From the NCBI GenBank assembly GCA_045804965.1, contig JBJMMD010000022.1:186001-250000 (forward strand): a stretch of 64,000 nucleotides of DNA, given 5' to 3'. The position numbers were made by a program, and so were the translations under genes. The stretch comes from CAVTUU01 sp045804965. GTDB lineage: Bacteria > Chloroflexota > Chloroflexia > Thermomicrobiales > UBA6265. Under the pieces are notes generated by a model. It saw only the letters and a program-made list of their open reading frames with translations. It was not told where the DNA came from and did not search any database. This document shows, piece by piece, positions 7,973-15,099 of the stretch (positions are counted from its first letter, which is position 1; each line of letters starts with the position of its first letter).

Positions 7973-8425
7973 TCAGGTCGTCTCATACAACCACTGCCGA
8001 AGTTGAGCGAGTCGAACGCCGGGAGGCCCGTCGCTGAAGGTCAGCTGCCATATCGACTGTGGCGCATTCCAGTGGTCGATCGCTTTGGCGTAATCCTTTC
8101 CCAGATTGAGAAAGATCCTGGAAGGCCGAATATCTCGGACGATTTGACTGACCTTTTGTGGTGTATTCGCTCGAAGTTCTTCAGCTCGCGATGGCGTCAT
8201 CCGACAGTCGTAATCGGGAATCGGCTCGTTCGCAGCGATCAACCCAAATTTGGCGGACAGAATGAACATATTCGGGGTATTTGGTGGATCGGTCCGCAGG
8301 TACTTCCGCAGAACCTGGAATGGCGGCCCATTGTATCTCTCGATGGCCGGAAGTAGTCCCGAATCGGGCCGCTTCCTCTGTGAACATGAGAGTATGAGCA
8401 GTCGAGTAGACATAGGCATCGACAC
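7973..8425 (-). CDS. DUF6884/YaaA-like protein, first gene of the HerA-NurA-DpdA operon
   Basis: About 146-150 residues; possible starts are GTG 8425, ATG 8419 and ATG 8413. 'LLILSCSQRKRPDSGLLPAI', 'YNGPPFQVLRKYL', 'ILSAKFGLIAANEPIPDYD' and 'IFLNLGKDYAKAI' are the hallmarks of the DUF6884 family, which resembles YaaA. Its biochemical function is not established to my knowledge. The invariant SCSQRK and SAKFGLI segments probably line a nucleotide or base-binding pocket. As the promoter-proximal gene of an operon with a base-exchange enzyme it may handle the deazaguanine base or its DNA adduct; this is inference. Conservation looks intact. Confidence 0.7.
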   Translation of the reverse strand: MSMPMSTRLLILSCSQRKRPDSGLLPAIERYNGPPFQVLRKYLRTDPPNTPNMFILSAKFGLIAANEPIPDYDCRMTPSRAEELRANTPQKVSQIVRDIRPSRIFLNLGKDYAKAIDHWNAPQSIWQLTFSDGPPGVRLAQLRQWLYETT

Positions 8426-8522
8426 GTTCAGGTAATTAGCGATGCTGATAGTTGACGCTTTATCTCATTGTACATGGCGATAGAAAGTAGCCCTTAATCC
8501 AGGGACAACGACTGTGCTTCGA

Positions 8523-9674
8523 TTAGACTGGCAGCAGCTCCGGCGTCAGCCGGAGGAGCACGCGGACGACGCCGGCGATGCTGGGCAAGTCGACCCATTC
8601 GTTCGCTTCATGGAAGCCGCCGCCGTGCGGGCCGAATTGGACCGTGGGGATGCCGGCTTCGGTGGAGAACAGATTGGCGTCGCCGAAACCGCGGTACGCG
8701 TAGCGTGGCCGCTTGCCGATTTCGGCTTCGTAGGCGGCGGTGAACATGCTCACGAGCGGGTGGTTCGGGTCGGTTTCCCATGGTGGGTAGTAGGGTGGGT
8801 CGACCGAGAACGAAAACTCGGCGGGTGAGGCGAGGGTCGCCGCCAGCGCCTGCATTTGGGCGAGCACCTCATCAGACGTTTGACCAGGTAGGGTGTGGCG
8901 GTTGATGGTGACGCGGGCGAATTCGGGCACGGTGATCACGTACTGCTCGCTGCCGCTGTGGAACGAGAGCACGCATTGGGTGGCGCGCATACGGGGATGA
9001 TCGCCAAGAGGGAACGCGTCGAGCCGGGCGACGAACCTCGCTGCCTCGACCGCGGCATTGATGCCCTGTTCCGGCCAGGTGGCGTGGGCGGCGCGGCCAG
9101 TGACATCGGCGCGGACGAGGACCTTGCCGATCGAACCCAGGCAGGGCCAATCCCACGACGATTCGAGGACGAGGCAATAATCGGCCGTGATCCCGCTGTC
9201 GATCAGTGCGTGGGCACCGAGGGAATAGGCTTCTTCGTCGACCACCGAGGTGAAGAGCACGGTTCCGCGCCAGAGGTCTGGTCGTCGGGCGAGGGCGCGC
9301 GTCGCCAGCATCCCGGCGGCGACGCCGGATTTCATATCGCACGCGCCGAGACCGAAGAACGTGTCGCCTCCGCGCCGGCCGCGCCAGGGGTCGCTGGCCC
9401 AGCCCTTGGCGGCAAGCACCGTGTCGGTGTGCCCGTTGAGGAGGAGGACGGGACCGGGCCCGTTCTCGATCCGAACGGTGACGTTTGGCCGGTTGGGCGC
9501 GGCGTCGGTCACCTCGGGCGTCAGGCCCTGCGCCCGGAACCAGGCGGCGACCGCTTCCTGCACCGCCTTCTCCTCACCGGGATAGCTGCGGTGGGAGACC
9601 AACTCCGCGGTCAGCGCCGCAGCCTCTTCGACGTCCGAGGCCTCGTGTAACCATTGTTCGTCAATACCCGCCAT
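8523..9674 (-). CDS. M20 family metallopeptidase (ArgE/DapE-type deacylase)
   Basis: A 383-residue cytosolic dinuclear-zinc hydrolase. Metal and catalytic motifs are 'LLNGHTDTVL', 'GLGACDMKSG', 'VVDEEAYSLGA' and a C-terminal 'FGPHGGGFHEANEWV'. The start is ATG 9674 with GGGGAG just upstream; an upstream extension to 9932 is Arg-rich out-of-phase sequence and was rejected. It lies next to a YdcZ-like transporter on the same strand, 20 bases away. Substrate (acetyl-amino acid, succinyl-diaminopimelate or a dipeptide) cannot be read from sequence. It flanks the inserted island on the right. Confidence 0.9.
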   Translation of the reverse strand: MAGIDEQWLHEASDVEEAAALTAELVSHRSYPGEEKAVQEAVAAWFRAQGLTPEVTDAAPNRPNVTVRIENGPGPVLLLNGHTDTVLAAKGWASDPWRGRRGGDTFFGLGACDMKSGVAAGMLATRALARRPDLWRGTVLFTSVVDEEAYSLGAHALIDSGITADYCLVLESSWDWPCLGSIGKVLVRADVTGRAAHATWPEQGINAAVEAARFVARLDAFPLGDHPRMRATQCVLSFHSGSEQYVITVPEFARVTINRHTLPGQTSDEVLAQMQALAATLASPAEFSFSVDPPYYPPWETDPNHPLVSMFTAAYEAEIGKRPRYAYRGFGDANLFSTEAGIPTVQFGPHGGGFHEANEWVDLPSIAGVVRVLLRLTPELLPV

Positions 9675-9694
9675 CGATATCTCCCCGTCAAGCA

Positions 9695-10138
9695 TCAAAA
9701 TGTGCGGATCAGCACCACGCCGACCACCAGCAGCAGCGCGCCCGCAATCCGGGGCGCACTGACGGTATGTTGGGGCACGCCGAAAAAGCCGTAGTGATCG
9801 ATGGTGATGGCGGCGAGCATCTGGCCGACGAGGATCGAGGCGATCAGGGTAGCGGCGCCGAGGCGGACGACCATCACGATCGTCAGGGCGACGATCGCGG
9901 CTCCCATCACGCCGCCGATCCAGATCCACCACGGGCCGGAGGTGAGTTGGTCGAACGATGCGACCGGCCGGCGACGGATGAGGGTCAGCGTGAGCAGGGT
10001 GATCGTTGAGACACAGGTGGAGACAGCCGCCGCCTGAATCGCATCACCGGTTCTGATCCGCAGTTGCGCATTGATGCCGGCTTGCATTGCGAACAGCACG
10101 CCCATCCCGACGGCGATCAGCACCAAGAACAGGGTCAT
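9695..10138 (-). CDS. YdcZ/DUF606-type DMT family transporter
   Basis: A 147-residue integral membrane protein with four to five hydrophobic helices. Examples are 'LVLIAVGMGVLFAMQAGIN', 'WIWIGGVMGAAIVALTIVMV' and 'IAGALLLVVGVVLI'. The length and the opening 'MQAGINAQLR' match the small DUF606 branch of the drug/metabolite transporter superfamily. Start at ATG 10138 is chosen because the upstream extension to 10216 is not hydrophobic. The M20 peptidase follows directly and may use the same substrate. Confidence 0.85.
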   Translation of the reverse strand: MTLFLVLIAVGMGVLFAMQAGINAQLRIRTGDAIQAAAVSTCVSTITLLTLTLIRRRPVASFDQLTSGPWWIWIGGVMGAAIVALTIVMVVRLGAATLIASILVGQMLAAITIDHYGFFGVPQHTVSAPRIAGALLLVVGVVLIRTF

Positions 10139-10282
10139 CGGCCGCACTTCACTCCCCTGCGCGCCTGTCGACTGCCCAAACCGGGACATCCTGCCAGCTT
10201 CGGAGCCCCGAAGCAACCCGTTTGCCGAGGCTTGCCACCATTCGGGCTATGACTAATGGACACGAGCAGAATGGGCAGTTCT

Positions 10283-10292
10283 GTTGTACAAC
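10283..10292. promoter_or_regulatory. GTTGTACAAC palindrome
   Basis: A perfect 10-bp palindrome in the gap between the divergent YdcZ-like and receiver-domain genes. It is followed 20 bases later by GGTCACAAG. The TTGTACAA core is the shape of many GntR or LacI-type operators. No regulator for it is evident here. Confidence 0.3.
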
Positions 10293-10386
10293 GTGATGAA
10301 GGTCACAAGTGAGATGCCACGCGGCTTGCCGTCCTCGGACCTGACGGGTTTTTGTTCTTTTCGTTGGGACCGGAAAGCGACTCATC

Positions 10387-10773
10387 ATGCCTGGAATACG
10401 TCTGCTCGTCGTCGAAGATGACACGACGATTCGAGATTTGCTGACCGAGGTCATGCTGGTTGAGGGTTTTGAGATTCAATGCGCCGCCAACGGCTTGGAT
10501 GCGCTCACGATCCTGACGAGCTGGGTCCCAGATATAATTATTCTCGACTTGATGATGCCGGTAATGGATGCGGAAGCATTTCGGCAGTATCAACTCGCGA
10601 TGCCCGCCGTGGCCAATGTTCCGATCTTGGTCCTCTCTGCCTTGAACGACTTGCACGACCGGGCGGAGGCGATCGGTGCCGACGCCGTTGTCGCCAAACC
10701 ATTCGATCTCGATACACTCGTCAATGCAGTGCGCCGGCTCGTGACGACGGGCGCACGCACGGGCGAGGTTTAA
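10387..10773 (+). CDS. Single-domain response regulator (receiver only)
   Basis: A 128-residue CheY-like receiver domain with no output domain. Acidic pocket E10/D11, phospho-acceptor D54 in 'IIILDLMMPVMD' and K104 in 'VVAKPF' are all present. It would be phosphorylated by a histidine kinase encoded elsewhere, since none is adjacent. The start is supported by GGAAAG about ten bases upstream. It stands alone between a divergent transporter and a REP element. Confidence 0.9.
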   Translation: MPGIRLLVVEDDTTIRDLLTEVMLVEGFEIQCAANGLDALTILTSWVPDIIILDLMMPVMDAEAFRQYQLAMPAVANVPILVLSALNDLHDRAEAIGADAVVAKPFDLDTLVNAVRRLVTTGARTGEV

Positions 10774-10792
10774 GTTGATTCAAACGAGATAA

Positions 10793-10842
10793 GCCGGACT
10801 CAAGTCCGGCGCTGAGACCACGAAGTTCCTTCGGGACTGAGC
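10793..10842 (-). repeat. REP-like element, left inverted copy
   Basis: About 50 bases with an inner hairpin GCCGGACT-CA-AGTCCGGC and the REP core GAAGTTCCTTCGGGAC. Its reverse complement matches 11344-11396 over nearly its whole length. The two copies point toward each other and enclose the Y1 transposase gene. Confidence 0.75.
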
Positions 10843-10856
10843 AAGAATCGGGCGAT

Positions 10857-11228
10857 CTATCGAGTTTTTGGCATGAGGTCGCTACGTTCCCATTCGGACC
10901 AGAGCGTGTTGCCCTGATGGCGCTCGTCTTGGTTATTGACGTATGCCACGACGCGCTCCAGCGAGCGTTGCAAAAACGAGTTAGCGCTGTAGTCTGATTG
11001 CCATTTGGACTGGTGGCCCGGTCTCCCGACTCCGTTGAGGTTGAGCGCGTGGCTAGAACGACCCTTGACCAGCCGGATGAACTCGGCCACCGCAATCGTC
11101 GGTGGAATCGAAACGGCCATATGGACATGATCAGGCATGAATCCAAGCGCGTGAATGAACGCGTGCTCTTGCCTACACGTCGAGTGAATGGACTGGGTGA
11201 TTTGGCGAGCAATGCCGCCATCGATCAT
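10857..11228 (-). CDS. REP-associated Y1 (IS200-like) transposase, N-terminus lacking a start
   Basis: HUH-type single-strand DNA transposase/endonuclease (TnpA_REP family). 'FMPDHVHMAVSIPP' gives the HVH metal motif, and 'ERVVAYVNNQDERH' carries the expected catalytic tyrosine. From ATG 11228 it is 123 residues. The same frame continues upstream to encode LFYHVVWGTHLREA, the family's normal first strand. That stretch is preceded by TGA and then CGG-CTG, with no ATG, GTG or TTG. So the real start is either CTG near 11264 or the gene is damaged. It is flanked by inverted REP sequences, the usual arrangement for domesticated REP transposases. Confidence 0.75.
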   Translation of the reverse strand: MIDGGIARQITQSIHSTCRQEHAFIHALGFMPDHVHMAVSIPPTIAVAEFIRLVKGRSSHALNLNGVGRPGHQSKWQSDYSANSFLQRSLERVVAYVNNQDERHQGNTLWSEWERSDLMPKTR

Positions 11229-11343
11229 TGCCTCGCGAAGGTGTGTGCCCCATACAACGTGATAGAACAGCCGTCACCGCGACACCACCGTTCCTCCACG
11301 CACGTATTCCACGATTCAAGCTGCGGTCATTATTGCAATTCAT

Positions 11344-11396
11344 GCTCAGTCCCGGAGGGACTTCGTTGTGTCAGCCCCGGACTGGAAGTCCGGGGC
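11344..11396 (+). repeat. REP-like element, right inverted copy
   Basis: Contains CAGTCCCGGAGGGACTTCG followed by a hairpin GCCCCGGACT-GGA-AGTCCGGGGC. It is the inverted partner of 10793-10842. A more distant single copy is seen at 55167-55196. Confidence 0.75.
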
Positions 11397-11425
11397 TCTC
11401 GCGAGAGCGTTGATTCAGCAGTCGT

Positions 11426-13069
11426 CTACGTCCCGTCCTCGAACAGGGCCAAATGTGTGCACAGCGCCAGGTGCAGGCGCAACCTCACGTTGGCGTCGTC
11501 GAGGTCGAGGCCGGTGATTTCGCGGACGCGGTCGAGGCGGTAGAGGACCGTGTTGCGGTGGACGTTGAGCATCGTTGCCGCTTCCTTTGGACTGCAGCGG
11601 GCGTCGAAGAAGGCTTCGAGGGTGTGGATCAGTTCGCCGCCGTGCTGCTGGTCGTAGTCGATCAACAAGGTGAGCGTTTCGTCGTGAAACGAACGGAGCT
11701 CGGGCAGGTTTTCGGCGGCGAAGATCAGGCGGTAGACGCCGAGCGATTCGAACGGCGTGAGCTGGCCCGGCCCTTGGAGTCTGCGGCCCATGGTCAGGGC
11801 CTGCTTCGCTTCTTGATGCGATTGGCGGATACCGGTCAGCCCGCTCTGGATCCGGCCGAGCCCGACTGAGACCGCGAGCCCGGTCAGGTTCTTGCCCTGG
11901 ATCCGGCGCGAGAGATCGTCGAACACCGATTTCGCGATCGTTTTCGCCTCGGTCGAGTCCGTCACCGGCCAGACGATTTCGGCGTTGTTGTGGCGCAGAC
12001 GCCAGAGCACCTTCGCGCCGCGGCGGGCCATGACCTCGTCGATGAGCGACCAGCGGCCGTCGCGATTGCGGGTCGGACCTGATTGATCGAGGCGAGCGAC
12101 GATGGCGACGTGTGGCGCTTGCAGATCGTGACCGAGGCGCTTGGCCTGTTGCAGGAGGGAGACTTCGCTGCGCAGCGCCCCGTCGAGGACTTCGTCGAGG
12201 ACGTTCAATTCGAGCTCGCGGCGGGCGGTGGCCGCGGCTTGCTCGCGGGCGAGGACGACCGCGCAGGCCGCCGCCCCGCGTGACGTGAACAGCGTTTCCT
12301 CGGCGTTTTCGCCGACCGCCGGCTTGATCAGCGACAGGCTGCCGAGGAGACCGTCGCGGCCGATGATAGGGGCCACGACCCGTTCGCGCGAATCGTCGAG
12401 GGGAACGATGGTCGTCGGAGGCTCGGCTGAGCTGCCGGCGGCGGTCGATCGCAACCAGGTGCCGAGTTCGCCACGGCTTTGCTCGAGCAGGGACGCGATC
12501 TCCTCCCGGGAAGGATCGGTTGGCGAGGGGGCGTGGTAGGCGAGGAGGCGGCCGTCACGGCTTTCGAGCGCGATCGGGCGTTGAGAGAGGTCGGCCAGGC
12601 TCTGGACCATGACCGGCAGCGATTCGCCGGCAATTGCCAGCTCCATCAACCGGCGGCCAACTTCTTGTCCCCGGCGCTGAACTTTTTGGCGGCGCTCGGT
12701 GATAAGGCGGGAAGCTTCTCGTTCGAGGAGACCGAGGTCCGCCTCCGCCGGCAGGTGCAGGAAGGGCACGCCCGCCTCGTTGGCGGCAGTGCGCGCGCCC
12801 GCGGTCACCCGGCCGAGGTGGGCAATGGCGGCGACGTCGAACCTCGCGAGTTGGTGGACCGCGGCTTCGAGCGTCAACCGCTCGTCGAGCAGTTCGAGCA
12901 CTTTGGCCGGCAGCAAGACGAGCTCGCCGCCGCTCAGGTGACCGAAGGCAGGCGGACTTGGACGCAGACGCGTGACCCAGGTCACTTCGCGGTCGAGTCC
13001 GGTTTCACCGGCCACGACCTGTGTGCCCGGGGGCAGGGCGAGATGGATGACGTCCTGAACCGTGATCAT
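11426..13069 (-). CDS. PucR family transcriptional regulator
   Basis: A 547-residue cytosolic regulator. It has an N-terminal PucR-like domain from 'MITVQDVIHLALPPGTQVVAG', a central GGDEF-like/CdaR region, and a C-terminal PucR-type helix-turn-helix. The helix-turn-helix reads 'CSPKEAATMLNVHRNTVLYR' followed by 'LDRVREITGLDLDD'. This family controls purine, GABA, polyamine or amino acid catabolism. It follows the glutamine synthetase gene by 24 bases on the same strand, so it probably responds to a nitrogen source and may control that enzyme. A glutamylpolyamine pathway is one possibility. Confidence 0.9.
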   Translation of the reverse strand: MITVQDVIHLALPPGTQVVAGETGLDREVTWVTRLRPSPPAFGHLSGGELVLLPAKVLELLDERLTLEAAVHQLARFDVAAIAHLGRVTAGARTAANEAGVPFLHLPAEADLGLLEREASRLITERRQKVQRRGQEVGRRLMELAIAGESLPVMVQSLADLSQRPIALESRDGRLLAYHAPSPTDPSREEIASLLEQSRGELGTWLRSTAAGSSAEPPTTIVPLDDSRERVVAPIIGRDGLLGSLSLIKPAVGENAEETLFTSRGAAACAVVLAREQAAATARRELELNVLDEVLDGALRSEVSLLQQAKRLGHDLQAPHVAIVARLDQSGPTRNRDGRWSLIDEVMARRGAKVLWRLRHNNAEIVWPVTDSTEAKTIAKSVFDDLSRRIQGKNLTGLAVSVGLGRIQSGLTGIRQSHQEAKQALTMGRRLQGPGQLTPFESLGVYRLIFAAENLPELRSFHDETLTLLIDYDQQHGGELIHTLEAFFDARCSPKEAATMLNVHRNTVLYRLDRVREITGLDLDDANVRLRLHLALCTHLALFEDGT

Positions 13070-13093
13070 TGCCGGTCGTCCACCGTCATCGCG

Positions 13094-14431
13094 CTACGCA
13101 TCGCCATAGCGGGCAAGCTCCCAGGGGCTGACATGGCGGCGGTAGTCTTCCCATTCCGCTCGTTTCACGGTGAGGAGTTGATCGACCACGTAGTCGCCTA
13201 AGGTCGCCTGAATCGTGCTGTCTTCGGTGAAGGCGTTGATCGCTTCGCCGAGCGTGCCCGGCAGTCTGGGGATGCCGAGGCGCTGGAGTTCTTCGTCGTC
13301 GTACGAAACAAAGCTTTCGTCGAGCGCGTCGGGCGGCTCTTCACCTTGCCGGATGCCGTCCAACGCGGCGGCGATTGCGACCGCGAATGCGAGGTACGGG
13401 TTCGCCATGGGATCGGGACTGCGAAGCTCAAGGGCGGTGTCTTCCTCTTCGGCTAAGGAGGGCAGGCGAATGAGCGAGGCTTGACTGACGCGGGCCCAGG
13501 TCGCGTGGCGCGGGGCGCGATGTCCGGCGTTGAGCCGCTTGTACGAATTCACCGTCGGGCAGACGACCAGGCACATACCGGGAGCATGGGCGAGGAGACC
13601 GCCGATCACTTGCCGACCGATGAGCGAGAGCTCGTCGCGCTCGACCCGAAGCGCGTCACCGCCGCCGGGAAAGCGGGAGAATTGCTGGAAGATATGCATG
13701 CCGGAGCCGGGCGCGTCCATCATCGGTTTCGGCATGAAAGTCGCGCGCAGACCGCGGCGCTGCGCGACCGTACGAATCACCTGCCGCGCGGTGATGAGCT
13801 GATCGGCCATACGCAACGCGCCGGTCGGTGGGAGATCGAGCTCCTCTTGACCCGGGCCGGTCTCGTGATGAGCGCCGCCGACGCCGATCCCCATCTTCTG
13901 CAGGCTGGACAAGACTTCGTCGCGGGTCGCGGCGACGCGGTCCTCGCCGACATCGAAATAACCGGCGCCGTCGTGCGATCGAATCGGTGCCCCGAGTTCA
14001 TCGGGCAGGAGGTAGAACTCGACCTCGATCCCGACCCGGTAATCGAACCCGGCCTCGCGCGCGCTCGCGAGCGTGCGTACCAAAACACTGCGGGGATCGC
14101 CCGCGAAATGCTGACCGTCACGGCGCAAAACCGAGCAGCTCAATTGCGCTCGCCGCTCGCCGTCTTCACTCTTGGGGAAGATCACGAGCGTGCTCGGATC
14201 GGGCACGAGATAGAGATCGAGCTCGACCTGGCGTAATCCGGTCAGGGCCGAGCCGTCGAAGCGGTAGCCTTGGCGCAGGACAGGCGCGAGCAATTCCACG
14301 GGGATCGTGAGCGCCTTCGCCCCGCCCGTGATATCGCTGAATTGAAGGTCAATCAGCCGGACCGCCTGTTGGCTGATCCGGTCGAGCGCGGCTTCCGCGG
14401 CCGAGCGCTCGCCTTCGACCATTGTCACCAT
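13094..14431 (-). CDS. Glutamine synthetase family protein
   Basis: A 445-residue enzyme of the glutamine synthetase type I fold. Visible marks are 'LQFSDITGGAKALTIPVELL' (beta-grasp), 'GIEVEFYLL' (metal Glu), 'GGAHHETGPGQEELDLPPTG', 'FMPKPMMDAPGSGMHIFQQF' and 'NSYKRLNAGHRAPRHATWA'. It would join ammonia or an amine to glutamate using ATP. The length and the adjacent PucR regulator allow either a true glutamine synthetase or a gamma-glutamyl-amine synthetase. It is divergent from glutamate synthase, giving the assimilation pair GS-GOGAT at one locus. ATG 14431 is used; ATG 14422 is an alternative. Confidence 0.88.
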   Translation of the reverse strand: MVTMVEGERSAAEAALDRISQQAVRLIDLQFSDITGGAKALTIPVELLAPVLRQGYRFDGSALTGLRQVELDLYLVPDPSTLVIFPKSEDGERRAQLSCSVLRRDGQHFAGDPRSVLVRTLASAREAGFDYRVGIEVEFYLLPDELGAPIRSHDGAGYFDVGEDRVAATRDEVLSSLQKMGIGVGGAHHETGPGQEELDLPPTGALRMADQLITARQVIRTVAQRRGLRATFMPKPMMDAPGSGMHIFQQFSRFPGGGDALRVERDELSLIGRQVIGGLLAHAPGMCLVVCPTVNSYKRLNAGHRAPRHATWARVSQASLIRLPSLAEEEDTALELRSPDPMANPYLAFAVAIAAALDGIRQGEEPPDALDESFVSYDDEELQRLGIPRLPGTLGEAINAFTEDSTIQATLGDYVVDQLLTVKRAEWEDYRRHVSPWELARYGDA

Positions 14432-15099
14432 CGCGTTGTTGCCTCACTTCGCCAACACTTAGGCGCAAAGCCCAACAAAATCGTGGCAGAAGCTTACCGC
14501 GACGACAAACGCGCCGCCACCTTCCGCGTTGGCTGATCGGCCAAGACTGACCCGGGGTAAATGCCGTGATCCGTCATTGAGCCCGCCCAGGCACAACTCA
14601 GTCGGCGGAAACCACCAGTCAACTGAACGAGAAACCGGTGAACTCATGTATATTCAGTGGACGTTTGGCGTATCCCTGACGTCCAGTTCGGAACGATGGC
14701 GGAGCGAGCCGGTTTCCAACCATGTCGCCGGTGTCCATGCCAGCAAACAGTCGAGTCGGCACAACGGGGTGCGACGTTCTTAGGCACTGCGCCTAAAACT
14801 CGAGACGAACGTCTTGACCGTCAGCACCTACGAGTTGGGACGGCCCGCTCGTAGACTGAAGGCGCGACCACGGCTCCGCTTCGCCGTGGCTGGGTTTGGA
14901 GGCTCAGCGGGCAATGATGCCGCCGTGATGCCCCACCCGCGTTCCCGATATCTCTGGTTTCTAGGTTTGCGATCAAGATCTGCGCGTGTCAGTTCACGTG
15001 CCCTGGGTCATTGTCCCGGTTAGGAGTGGCGACGGGGCTCCCTTTCCGGCCATCGCTCGATCGATGCCGTGTGCGGTTGACCAGTTGAAAGGATGCGCC
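14432..15099. other. Glutamine synthetase-glutamate synthase divergent intergenic region
   Basis: A 668-base gap with no convincing gene. It contains two neighbouring hairpins (14774-14814 and 14829-14855, listed separately) and must hold both promoters. I see no well-formed -35/-10 pair and no known riboswitch core. Confidence 0.6.
14774..14814 (+). promoter_or_regulatory. Nested inverted repeat (possible structured leader)
   Basis: Outer arms GACGTTC (14774-14780) and GAACGTC (14808-14814) enclose inner arms TTAGGC and GCCTAA (14781-14797). A second hairpin, CTACGAG/CTCGTAG (14829-14855), follows. They lie about 290-245 bases before the glutamate synthase start. They could fold in its leader RNA or act as protein sites. 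Confidence 0.4.

Noticed and set aside
8523..9932. N-terminal extension of the M20 peptidase to 9932
   Set aside because: The first 86 residues are Arg-rich and lie antisense over the YdcZ-like gene; ATG 9674 has a good ribosome site and fits the family's start.
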